NCBI GenBank assembly: GCA_024305405.1
Contig: JAKNDB010000068.1
Coordinates: 11,207,501 to 11,271,500 of the forward strand
Direction: 5' to 3'
Origin: Dirofilaria immitis
Taxonomy: Eukaryota; Nematoda; Chromadorea; Rhabditida; Onchocercidae
DNA length: 64,000 bases
A model generated the notes under the pieces. It saw only the letters and a list, made by a program, of their open reading frames with translations. It was not told where the DNA came from and did no database searches. The position numbers and the translations under genes are program-made. Below are positions 1-12,026 of this stretch, piece by piece; positions within the stretch are counted from its first letter, which is position 1; every line of letters starts with the position of its first letter.

Positions 1-1438
1 CCTCTTTTTCCAATTTCTTTTTTCCACCTCTTTAATTATTTCTCTTTTCAATATATGAAAACTTGTTCCATTAAAAATATTCGAAATCTTTTTATCTTCT
101 TCTTTAGAATATTGACTGTAACGTTGTTTTGTTGAAAATACATTTCGCCTATCCGTTTCAAACATGAAGGACAACAAATTTGCTTTTTTTCCTTTCTTTT
201 TTGATCTAATTTTGATGATCATTGTCGTCCATCCATCTATTAACAATAATCATAACAATAACAACAAAAACGTCACTATTCACTATCATCCTACTACTAT
301 CACCATCATCATTATTATCATTGTTATCATCGTCACTATTTATACCATAATTGCTATTACTGTTATCATTCGATTCCTATTATCATTGATAATGATAACA
401 ATACAAATAAGCAAAATATATTAAAAACAACAAGAACAAATAAATAATATATTTCATTTTTTATTATGTTGAATTTTAAGAGCTACCATTTCAATCAATT
501 TCACATACATATTTATATATATATATATATAATAATAATCAAACAGTAATTATGCTTTTTCTATTTTTCCATTTAAATTAAGTTGTAAGAGAAAAGATAA
601 ATAAATGAATAAAAATTTTATTCAATTTTAAATAACATCCATTATTTAGTCGTTCATTAATATTCATATATTCTTTTATCAAATCTAATCATGTTTAATC
701 ATCCATTTTTCTACTAATGATATCGATTAAAATTATTACTAATTCTAAACTTCTTTCCTTCTTTCTATTTATTATGATTCTTATCATTATTACCACCACT
801 ATATTCATTCATCCAAATTAGATTACCACAATTATTATTATCATTATTATTATTACGAATAATATTATAATAGAAACATTCTTGCTGCATATATTATTAA
901 GTATGTTTTAATGTAAAAAATTTAATTCATCCATTTTTTTGAATTCAATTTAATTTTAATTTAATCTCGTTCAATCTATTTAATTTTTTTTTTGGGAAAA
1001 AGAAGAGAAGATAATTTGTTTCGTTATCGTTGATAAAATGTTTTTTCTTTTATTTGTTTGTAAAAAGTGGGTTGCACCAAGGAAATTAAGTATTGTCCTT
1101 TTTCTTTCCTCTTTCTCTTTTTTTTCTATGTCACCGAATATAACAGTTAAAATGAGAATGACCACGATATCACGACAATAACAACAAGAATAACAACAAC
1201 AACATCAACAACATCAACAACAACATCAACAATAACAACAATAACAATAACAACAATAACAAACCAATGATAATTTTCATTTTCATTATTTTCCAATCTT
1301 CTAGTCTTTGCCATTCGGTACGCACCCTTCATCCCTAAAATTGTGTCACTGTCATCCAAAAATCTTCTCACTTTCATCTTCACTTTCCCCTTGTCAACCC
1401 ACCTTAAAATACATACTTATCATTTGCTACGACGTACG

Positions 1439-1597
1439 CCCATCCATCCATCCATCCATCCATCCATCCATCCATCCATCCATCCATCCATCCATCCATC
1501 CATCCATCCATCCATCCATCCATCCATCCATCCCATCTATCCATCTATCTATCTATCTATCTATCCATTTATCCATCTATCTATCTATCCATCTATT
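1439..1597. repeat. (ATCC)n followed by (ATCT)n microsatellite
   Basis: About 23 uninterrupted ATCC units run to about 1531 and pass into imperfect ATCT/ATCC units to about 1597. The open frames across it (repeating Ile-His-Pro-Ser) are repeat translations, not proteins. Confidence 0.95.
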
Positions 1598-1787
1598 CTT
1601 CGTTCTCCGTTCATCAAACCCATCCATTCCTTCGCATTCATATTCATTCATCCTTTCCTTCCATTCATATATTCATCCTTCCGTCTACTGCTTCAGTCCT
1701 GTACCCTCTTTTTTAATATCTTTCTCACCTGAAATTACACCCTTATTATTGCTATTTTTGTATCATTGCAATTTCTACTATTCACAT

Positions 1788-1871
1788 TACTACTACTACT
1801 ACTACTACTACTGCTACTACTACTACTACTACTACTACTATTATTATTATTATTATTATTATTACTATTAT
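1788..1871. repeat. (CTA)n/(ATT)n trinucleotide block
   Basis: A compound trinucleotide tract: CTA units with one CTG interruption to about 1840, then ATT units to about 1871. It gives a run of Tyr codons in one frame, which I treat as non-coding. Confidence 0.9.
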
Positions 1872-1999
1872 TAAATTTTATTATAATCATTTTCATTTGG
1901 ACTTAGAATTGCTATAAGTTTATTAATTTAAATATTTTTCATTTCAAATTCTAATGATTTCAATGCAAATGTCGTCTTTTATTCCTTTCTTGAAATCCA

Positions 2000-4900
2000 T
2001 TGCTGCTCTCACTTCTTTCGCCTCTAACATTAACAAAATTATTTACCTTTGAGGTTATACAATATAATATTTTTGGTTGGATGCGAAACGAAGCAACTTA
2101 TAATTTCTGTACGATCGGAAGAACGCTAATTATTATTTCAATTATTAATTCCCATGTTACAAAATGCAAAAGTAGTAGCAGTAGCAGGAGTAGCGACAGT
2201 AATAAGAGCAATAAGGGTGAAGATGATGATGGAGGTAGTGGTGATGGCGATGGTAATAATGGGGATACTGGTAGCACCGATAGTTCTGGTACTCTTGATG
2301 CTGGTACTGGTAGTACCAATAATAGTGGTAGTGGTGATGGTGGCGGAGCTTTCAACCAGTTAAACCTCGAGCTAGGGCAAATTTGTCACCTATCGCATTA
2401 TGTGTTGAATCAACAACAACAAAAACGGATGAATCAGTTATGGTACGACGACATCATATCGATGAAATGGCCGTTGATTCGTCTACCCCAAGTATCACTA
2501 CAATTGAACGACGCAAAAGAAGCCATACAAAGAGTTAACACTTGAAGAAAAAGTTCAGTTAATTCGATTAGCAGAAGAAAATGCTGGAATGAGCCAAGCT
2601 AGTATTGCGGAACGCTATTCAATTGCTAAAAGTAATGTTTGCCGAATTTTACAACGTAAGCATGAATATCTTCGTGCGTATGAATGGGCTGGTTTTGCTG
2701 GTTCTCGAAAGCGTAAACTTCGTGGTGATCCACAACAACAGCAACATCATCATCATAATCATCATCACCATCAAAATCAACAGTCACGTGCTAGCACGAG
2801 AGATTATAATAATTTCCAAACTTTGAAAATGACAAATACAACAAATTATACCGTATCCCATAATCATCCAACGAGTTACATGGAGTTGGCAACATCAAAT
2901 AGTATAGAAGGAGCAACTAATGATAACAGTCTAATCGCACCACAATGTCCTACAACAATCATACAACGGGGTAATAATTATTTCTATTTGTTTCGATCTA
3001 TTCCTTAAAATATCTGTTTCCAATTAAGTAGTAGAAAATTGTAGGACTTTCAAATATTCCAATTTTTTCATCATTTTTTTGTTCTTTCCATTCTTTTCTG
3101 TTTCTCTTTTTTCTTTCTCTTTCTTTTTGTAAGATAAAGTTTAAATAATCTTGAAATTGCTCGTATGAATATTTAAAATTGAAAATAATTCCTTTTCATA
3201 TCTATCATTAAACATTTCTTTATTTCTTTTTGATATCCGTAAGATATTATTTTCCAACTTTAATTATTTCGTATTACATCTATTTATTATAATTCATTTC
3301 AAAATCTACATGTAACAGTTTAAAAGTAAACAAGTGAATAGTTCAATTTATAATTTAATTAAATTTTCATCTCATTTCATAAATTGGCAATAAGTTTTCA
3401 ATCGAATATTTTATTTATCATTTTTAATTCAAAACAATTATATATAACATATTAAGAAGTGATATGAAATTTAGTATTTTAGATAAGAAGTGATATGAAA
3501 TTTAGTATTTTAGATTAATTGGATTACTTTATTGTTAATATAATTATTGTAATTGTAAGGAAGTATAAATTTTATGAAAAAAAATTTAATTTATTCCAAT
3601 TATAATCAATTTTATCAAATTTAAATGTAATGAAAAGAAGTTATTAATACATGAAAATATTCTTTTTCGTATTTTTTGTTTGCTTAATAAATAAAATATA
3701 ATTTTGGCTATTGAAAATATTTTTAATTTTCATTGCTTTTTAATAAACAAATTAGTTTACTATTTTTTTCTCGATTTAATGATTAAAATTGTATTAAATT
3801 TTTATTTTTTTCACTAATTTTGTTTAGCTAAAAGTTTCGCACTTTTATTATTTATCCTTCGTCTATTGACTACATCTAAAATTTTTAGTTAAATTTTATC
3901 TTTTAAAAAAAGTATTAATTCATTTTATAATATTGTTATTCCTATTTTAATTAATAAAATATAATGGATTTCATTAATTATAATATTTTATTTTTGTCTC
4001 ATTTCTCGACCAAATGTCATCTTATATATTAATTATTTTCTTTTTTCTATTTTTCCTACTAACTATGACAATTACTTTGAAAAAGAAATAAGGATTTGAA
4101 ATTAAATTTGAATATGGAATAATTAAATTTGTTGGAAATAGAAACAAGCGAAACATTTGCTACATTTCATTATTTTAGTTCAATATTTACTTTTAGAAAG
4201 TTTGATACTTTCTTATTTATCGATAAAGAATGATTATTTTGGTAAGTTATACTTTTTTAATTTCAATATAATTCTGTAATATAATAAAATAATTTATCGC
4301 TTTCGTTGCAATAATCAATTGAGCGATATTTTTTCTTTCTGATTTCTTTGAAAAATGTGAAGTAATTATTTTTTCGAAGTATTTATTTTATTGCACAATT
4401 GGAACATTTTTTTGAAATTTATAAATTTTTTTTTTTTATTAAATGGAATGGATAATTACAATTTTGACGCATAATTCTTCTATATTTTTATCGTAGAATA
4501 TATGTCGAGACAATTTGTTTGATAATATATTATAAGAAAGGATAATTAAACTTGATTGATTAATGGATTATTTGTCATCTTATCAAAAATAGCAACAGAA
4601 ATTGCCATCATTCGGCAACATTATAATTTATCATTAATACAAAAATTTGAAGAATCAACAATAAAGAAAGAAAAAAATAATAAATGGATTGATAATCGAG
4701 GAATAATGGATTTTAGACTGAACATATTATTGTATGAATTATATAAAAACTAATTTGAATTGACAGAAATACGGGAATTGTTCCATTCTGCTTCATTTCC
4801 CGGTCTTTCTGGGGAATCGAATATTTTTAATAACACAGGAACAAGTAAATAAATAGATTGATTGATAGATGAATTCAATTTTCTTCGTCTTCTTCAAACA

Positions 4901-7900
4901 AAACAAAATAAATACAAAATAAGAAAAGAAAATTGGAAACAATCCATCATGCACTTCTTTTTGATTAAAAAAATGAATAATAAATAGTTTCCAATTCTAC
5001 TTCAATTTATTATTAACATTAAATTATTCTTCAAAATCTTTTTTTACTTAATAATTTTTTAGATTTTATTTTTAACTTTATCATATCCTTATTATAATTA
5101 CTAATGAATATCAAACAACATCTTGTAATCAAAGTTGGAAATGATAAGAAGAGATCAAAATCATCGAATAATTGTCATCAAACAAGATTCATAGCTCTTG
5201 ATCATCCTTTAATTTTTCTAGCTTTAATTTACAACTTATTCCTGCATTATTGAATCATTTTACTAAATTATTAATAATTTATTTTATGTAAGTAAGGAAG
5301 AATATTTTCTTATGTATATTATATCTATCTTTCTGAGGAAATGAAAAAGGGAAGAATGTATCAGCGAATTTAATATATTCATTAAATAATTCTATTTTCC
5401 TTAGATTTATAATTTATCTGAAACTCTCGAAAATATATTATTGAAATTTTATTATTATTTTATGCAATAATAATATTAATTGAATCATTTAAATATTTAG
5501 AAAAGGATATAATATCAAATAATATTAAAATGAAAATTTATAGTTCAAGTAATTCATTCTTGTCTTTATTTTAATCTATTCATTTAATTAGAAAAAAAAA
5601 AGGAACGGAAGGAATAGAAGAGATAAATATTAATTTTTGAAAAGATTTTTTTATAATTTTATATTAATGAATAATTATTATTTAGAAAATTTAATTATTC
5701 TTTTTCTTTGTAATTCGAAATTAATTAATTTTTTAAAATTCCTTTAATTGTTTTGATAATCAAAAGTAATTATCCATTACAATTCTAATACAATTTTAAT
5801 ATTATATTTTTATATTATTTATAGGCAATGAAACACTTCGAGCGCATATGTATAAGCAACATCAAATCTCGCGTATGTTCATGTGTCGTTGCTGTAACTG
5901 GGCTTTCCCAGATAAAACAAGTTTACATATGCATATGCAGGTACTGTATCACTTTAATTTTCAAAACTAATTACGGTGGCAATTAAAATATTCGTGCAAA
6001 AGTATTTAAAAATATTAGAAATAATTTTGGTTACGGTATGATCAGATATTATTGGAGAGACAAAAGAAATTATCATAAGTAAAATCAGTGGAGCATAATT
6101 CCGGAGTGGATAATTTATGAGAAGCGGAAAGATGAAAAAAATTCATATAGCGAAAGATGTTATATGAAAGTGAAATAAGTTTGATGAATTATAAATAAAT
6201 TAAATTTAAAAATTTGTTTTGTTATAAATTTTAAATTAAATATATTCAGGATAGATGAATATTTTATTGACAAATAAAATTTCAATTTACAGGCTAAAGA
6301 AGAAGGAAAAACGATATCAGTTCCGGTGATCGGTAAAGGTAATCCACCAGCCACACATCAGAATCAACATCAACAAGAGCAGCAGCAACAACAACAAAAT
6401 GAGAATCTGACTGGTCAGAGCGGATTAACAGAAAAGGACGTCATTCGCCGCAGCTATCAACACTTCATGTTCCGCAACCACGAGTTCCGGCAACAAATCC
6501 GTTTGCGCCGTTACAGCTTCATTCATTAGTTGGCCTCGCACCACAGCAAGCAATCAGCCTTACCGAACAAACTTGTAAGTATTAGATGATCAAAGGTAAT
6601 ATTCAAATTTATTGCATGTATAATGATTATTCTTACAGCACTGCAAGCGGCAGCAGCAACTTTATTTCCGCCAATGGCGCTTCTTCGAGATGCATCCGGA
6701 AGTGGAGCACATGTGGATGATTTGATGTCCAAATTACGTGAACGTCTGATGTTGAACAATTTGGTTGCGCAATCCAGCTTTGGTCTTGCCGCATGGCTTT
6801 CAACTTATCCGAAAATGGATCAATCAAGTGGAATTTTCCGTTCTTTTAATGATAAACATAATTAGTAGCAATTATATAAATATTTATATATATATTTATA
6901 TAATTTTTATTGCTATATATTCTAATTTCTTTCTTTAATTAAAAACTTGAATTAAATGAATTTTCGTTTATCATAGATACAAATGATGGAAATCCATTAG
7001 ATATGTGTTCATCAAAGGATTCTGATGTCAATATGGTTGCTGAAGAGGATGAGATTAATGTCGACAAAGAGTATGACGATGATATGATGACAGATAGGAA
7101 TAGTACTGAACAACAACAATCACACATTGTAATGTATTACTTTTTTCTTTTTGCTTTATTAGAAATAGAAATCACTCCTAGTTGATAAGAAAGTTTAATG
7201 ATATTATTCAATATTTGGTACCATTATCATCTAGTGGATTGCATTAGAAAAGAAAATGAGTAACTTTGAATAAAAATTATTTAACTGGTTTAATCTTGAT
7301 TTGATTAATTATCCCCAGAATCTCTATCATTATCATACAAAAAATCAAAAAATGATAATGAAGATAAGATTTATAATCAAAATAAGAGGGAAACAAGAGA
7401 GATCATCTTTAACATCTATAAAAGATTAACGATAATTGTCTCATTTTTCTTTATCATTAGATCGAAAAAAAAAGAACCGAAAAAACATTTCATTTTATTT
7501 TGGCAATTTCTTTAATTTACCAAATCAATATTTCTAACAATTCATCAATTCATCATTACCTATTTTCAGATGGAAATGAATGGAAAGCATACAAAAATAG
7601 CAAAATTAGAGATAGAAGTAAATTCCGAAGAGAGCAATAATAATAATAATAATAGTAACGGTAATACTGAACGACCTAAAAGCGCGAATGAAATTACAGA
7701 CGATAAAAGTAATGTCATCAGATTCCATTTGAACTTTTTATGAAGATATTTCTTATTGTACATTGATATTGATTAATTATTATTTACATGTATTGTTAAT
7801 CGATGAATGCCTTCAGAATGCTACATGAATCTTCATTGAGGCCAGCTTCAAATATTGCTTTTGGCATTATTTCATCAAAAGCAATGCCAAATTTACGTTC

Positions 7901-9305
7901 AGCAATAAACAATAACTGTTCATCAAAGAATTCTAATCTAATATTAAAGAATGATGAATGTAAAGATCTTCTTAACAATATTTCGGTAAATAATTTTTAT
8001 ATGATTAACAATGATAATAATTTTGTTAATTTTTGATAATTTCTCTGTCATATTATGAACAAATTTCAAATAAATTGAATTAATTAAATATTCTAAAAGT
8101 AATTAAAATTTATTTTTCTATTGGAATAATATGATAAAATGCTATCATTCTTTAATGCAAATCTTTTGATGAAGCAGTTGATTATTATTCTACAGACCAA
8201 CAATGTTTCTAATAGCAATTAATTAACAATTTGATGGAAAAGTTTTATAAAAAATAATTTAAATTTAAAACAAACTTGGTTTTTATAACAAATAAAACAT
8301 AATTTCTTAAAAAAATTTTTAATTTTTATAATAAAATTTCTCATATCTTTTTTCCTGAAATTTATTATCATTTTTATATTATTGTAATTAAGATAAATTT
8401 ATTTTTTATAATTTATTTGCAGAACAATAACATTAACAGTATTATTATCAGCAATAGCAAAAACAATAATCATAATACCAGTAAAGATGAGCATACAATA
8501 AGCGAATCATCGGATCCTATCGAAAGTCATATATCGCCATCTGAAACTCATAGCAGTACAAGTAATGGTACATCACCGCCTATATCTCGAGAATGCTATG
8601 AATGTGCAATCTATCGGGAAAATTGGCAATGGCCGAAAATAGATGTCGTTATTTGGAAGGAAAAACTGCCACTCTTCAAGTAAGTTTTAATAACATAAAT
8701 TTTTTTTGGTTATTTTTCAAAATTCCAAATATTTTCAGACTATTTTCAGTTTTTTTTGAAATAATTTTTTAAATCAAAAAAATATATAAAAATAGGCATA
8801 ATTTCTTGAATAATTTCAAAAAATTAATTCTTTACTGTTAATTATTTTTACTAATATTAAAAAATTAATTTTTTGAAATTATTTTAGAAAATGTATTTAT
8901 TTTTTTGTATTTTCGAAGATTTTTTCGATTTAAAGAAATTATATTAGTAGGAAATGAAATGGATAAATTATATTATTATATATAATGATAAAAGATTATA
9001 TATAATGATAAAAGATAATCATTATATGTAATGATTTTTTAATATTTATTATATATATATATGTATGTATATAATTTCAGTCAGATGCGATTCGCTTTAG
9101 TACCCGTGTGACAGCATCAGAGAATTCAGCTCGACAATATGAGCAAGAGGGTCGATTTTTAAGAGAACAAAATGAAATTTTGCAACGAAAAATATTGGAA
9201 TGTCAAGAGAAAACGTTGGCATTTATGCAAGCTGATCAGGCTACTAATGCCCAGGCTGTGGCTCTTTATTTAAATGATATTTTAAAGACAACTTTTCTCC
9301 GATAA
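2000..9305 (+). CDS. Probable transcription factor: CENP-B/Psq-like HTH plus C2H2-type fingers
   Basis: Multi-exon gene. Visible exons: about 2000(start uncertain)-2970, 5825-5940, 6293-6574, 6639-6827 or 6839, 6977-7128, 7570-7708, 7817-7985, 8423-8679 and 9081-9305 (TAA). Exon 1 carries a Ser/Gly/Asp-rich stretch, a basic patch (ERRKRSHTKS), then a helix-turn-helix of CENP-B/Psq type (LTLEEKVQLIRLAEE, then QASIAERYSIAKSNVCRIL). Exon 1 joins exon 2 at phase 1 to give a finger-like segment ending LRAHMYKQH; the second zinc Cys seems lost (CPTT). A second finger follows, CRCCNWAFPDKTSLHMH, whose last ligand is unclear. The rest is Gln/Asn/Ser-rich with a coiled-coil-like tail (RFLREQNEILQRKILECQEK). 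Splice phases demand about five single missing bases (near 2342-2347, 2533-2537, within 6405-6527, one in 7570-7985, within 8602-8679). DNA-binding nuclear function is inferred from the domains. I cannot name the orthologue. Confidence 0.7.
2971..5824 (+). other. Long intron of the transcription-factor gene
   Basis: Bounded by CGGG/gtaata at 2970 and ttatag/GCAATG at 5824. The phase 1 donor and the two leading bases of the next exon agree. Inside is AT-rich DNA with a perfect 31-bp tandem duplication (listed separately). An open frame at 4556-4753 has no splice sites or recognisable motif and I treat it as chance. Confidence 0.65.
3454..3515. repeat. Perfect 31-bp tandem duplication
   Basis: Two adjacent identical 31-bp units, each beginning AAGAAGTGATATGAAATTTA, at 3454-3484 and 3485-3515, inside the long intron. 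No function is apparent; the perfect identity suggests a recent replication slip. Confidence 0.95.
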
Positions 9306-11393
9306 TTCAAATTTCTTATTCTATTTCGTACTAAACTACATTTTGTTCTAACTCTGCTCATTATCACCTATTTCTTGCATTTGCAAAAAAAAAAAAAAAT
9401 TATATTTTTTATTTTTCAGCCAAATTAAAAACTTGTACTCTTTTTCACCACTCCAATGCCTTAGTTTATCGGTTTACTTCACTTATTTTCAATTTGTCTG
9501 CTAATTTGTTTACCTCGTTGATAGGAGACATCATGCTTCACTTTCACTTTCATTTAAAATGAATTTTAATATTAACATTTTATTTTATTTTAATATTAAA
9601 TACTTTACAAATTAGCAAAATCATCTCGTTGAAGATATAAGTTGAAGAAGTGAATTCTATTTTAAATTATACAAAAAATTATCAATGAATATAAATAAAA
9701 ATAGCGAATTATATTAAATTATTCCTTAACGATTGAAATTCATAATAGTTTTTAATAATGTCAAATATGAAAAAGAATTGAAAATTCAAAATTCTTTTTC
9801 ATTTATATGAATATTATCCCATTATTTCGATTTAATAAAAATTATGAAAAATGAGAAAATATGAGAAGAATATTAAAATGTATGATATGAAATAAGAAAT
9901 ATTCATATTTATCAAAAAGATATATTCTTCAAATGAAATTTAATGCCTTCTTAAAATTACATTCTCAATCAAAGGAATGATTCATTTGGAGCATTTTTTT
10001 TAAAATAAAATACATCCAATTTCAATAATTCATATCTTTTCCTTTGAATAAACTTATATTATTGTTGTTCCATATCTTTTTCTTTTTATCAATATATTAT
10101 TATATTATTTGTTCTTTTCATATCAATGAAAGCATATTTCTAATCTTCTATTAATTTAACTTGTAGTATATGCTGAATGTTTGTTTTTATCGATTTTTTT
10201 CCAAAACTTTCTTCCTAGTTGTTTTTTCTTTTTTTTTTAGTGCAATATACATTTGTGCAGTAATAATAATTTGACTTTTATTAGTAACACTGAAGTTGCC
10301 TTTATTTTTCAAAAGGTTTAGTGAAACAATCCAAAAATAAAAATTATAAATAAATATTTAATTATATCATTTCTTATTTAAAATTTTGAATATATACATA
10401 TATGTTAGTATTTTTGTAATTAAAATAAAATTATAAATAAGATTTATTTGATCAAAAGGTAAATTAAATAAAATTATTTAACAAAATAAATGCATATTAT
10501 CTTCTTTTTTCAATTTACCACTATCAATCAATAATTTAAGAATAGTATTTTTTCATTGGGATAAATTTAGAAGAAAGTAAAAATAAATAAATTCGAAAAA
10601 TTTTAATAATATTTTTGGATCTATCGATTTAAGATGAAAAGTTTAATTTCTGCCTTTTATTTCAATAACATCTTGGATTGTTTCACTTATCCTTTACTCA
10701 CCCCAATGTGCATTAATTGATGTATTTTATCAGTTTGCTATCTGTGATTCTCTTTGATATCCAATTGTCTTTCGTTTTTTTTCTTTTTTGTTATATGAAA
10801 TTTTTTCAAAATTTCGAATTCAAATTTAGTTTATTTTCTTATATATTCATCTTGAAAATGTCACCATTAAAATATGCAAGTATAATGTCTCACGTATGTG
10901 TACCGTAAACAACGGTTCTTCGAAACTTGATTTTTCCTCGAAATTGTATTTTTGAGCAGACTGTTAATTTAAATTTTTTTATTAAATGATAAAAAAGATA
11001 TTGTTCAACTTTTTAACACTTCATTTCATTATTATTATTCAGACAGCTAAATTTTGTTGGAATAAATAGTGAAAGATTTTTAAATAAAACTTTTTAAATA
11101 GAATATTACACAAAGCATACATAAATATTCTGAAAGAAATCCATTAAGTTTGAAATAATTAAATTTTAAAATAAACAATGAATATTCTTTCAAAAAAAAA
11201 AAAATTGGAATCTAATGGATACTGCCAAAAGTTTATTTTTTCATTGAATTGGCATAATTTTTCTTAATTTGAAATGTTTTTATTTTAATAACTTTGCTTC
11301 ATTTTTTATTTAAATTTATTAATATCAAATATATACTTTAAAATTAAAAAGAGAGATTATACTAAGCAACAAAAATAGAAAGATAAAGGTATG
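9306..11393. other. Gene-free stretch
   Basis: AT-rich DNA downstream of the transcription-factor gene. It holds the gene's presumed 3' UTR and only short Phe/Ile/Leu-rich open frames. I see no exon, RNA gene or element in it. Confidence 0.55.
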
Positions 11394-11770
11394 TCAATAT
11401 AAGTTAAGATTAAAGTAGTTACTTATCAAACAATAGGTTTCATGTAACGGTAGTCCTATAATAGAAGAGTATGAGCCACGTAAGAACAATACGAACATTT
11501 CAGCAAGGCCTTGTATATTGCATCCTCCTGCTTTGTTTTTCCACTCTTCTGATGCTAAATAATATTTAATTTCCTGTACACTGAGATGTTTGAATTTTAC
11601 TATTGTAACTACAGTTCTAATATGCTGTTTGGATCGATGGGGGTTAATAGACACACACTGGTATATACTTTATGCCTTCTTCCTGATAATAAGCGAATGT
11701 ATTTTCCTGCTTGTTCAATGTTTTCTGCTTTAAAATTTCGAGCGAGACATTTTAATAAAAATACATGAAA
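11394..11770 (-). pseudogene. maf: Wolbachia-like maf fragment (nucleotide pyrophosphatase family)
   Basis: The minus strand encodes the C-terminal half of a bacterial Maf/YceF-type nucleoside triphosphate pyrophosphatase, a cytoplasmic house-cleaning enzyme in bacteria. In order it shows KCLARNFKAENIEQAGKY, LLSGRRHKVYTSVCLLT, then IRTVVTIVKFKHLS, YYLASEEWKNKAGGCNIQG and GSYSSIIGLPLHET, ending FNLNLY-stop. The core SGRRH, KAGG-x-IQG and SYSxIxGLP motifs are conserved for the family and read closest to alphaproteobacterial (Wolbachia) versions. The N-terminal half with the active-site start is absent: homology ends near 11770. One frameshift lies at a G5 run (11639-11643 on the plus strand), where a sixth G would rejoin the frame. 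No splice sites or host gene context are seen. I infer a nuclear Wolbachia transfer, non-functional. Confidence 0.85.
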
Positions 11771-11995
11771 TAATACTATTATGAAATAATAAAAGGAAAT
11801 GTACAGTTTTCAAAACTAATTCTAATTAAGAACTTAAATAGTTACTAATAGTTTTTTTATTTAGTTTGATGACAAAGTTGAGAAAAGAAAACTGAACTTT
11901 AAACAACCATTTCGTATATTCCTTTCAATAACAATTATTTGTCTCCATGAAATAGCAAAAAAAAAAAAGAAATTTCACCTAAAATATATGAATTA

Positions 11996-11996
<1 letters not shown>

Positions 11997-12026
<30 letters not shown>
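11997..12026. repeat. (ATTG)n microsatellite
   Basis: About seven ATTG/TTGA units in a row, just downstream of an A-rich stretch. Confidence 0.9.

Larger units (their letters stand above)
1..1999. other. Intergenic, microsatellite-rich
   Basis: I see no convincing gene here. The stretch is AT-rich and full of simple repeats (ATT/ATC-type triplets, AAC-rich DNA at about 1183-1263, and the two blocks listed separately). The open frames on both strands are translations of these repeats, giving runs of His-Pro-Ser-Ile or Tyr. It may include the promoter or 5' exons of the transcription-factor gene that begins near 2000, but no promoter element could be recognised. Confidence 0.6.

Noticed and set aside
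1308..1874. Long plus-strand open frames (188 and 129 codons)
   Set aside because: They are translations of ATCC/ATCT and CTA/ATT microsatellites, with repeating Ile-His-Pro-Ser and poly-Tyr.
2098..2363. Minus and alternative plus frames rich in Leu/Ser/Pro or Val/Met
   Set aside because: Shadows of the Ser/Gly/Asp-rich coding repeat in exon 1 of the transcription factor.
6526..6827. Minus-strand frames opposite the transcription-factor exon 6639-6827
   Set aside because: Shadows of the plus-strand exon, which has matching splice phases.
7796..7978. Minus-strand 60-codon frame
   Set aside because: Antisense shadow of exon 7817-7985.
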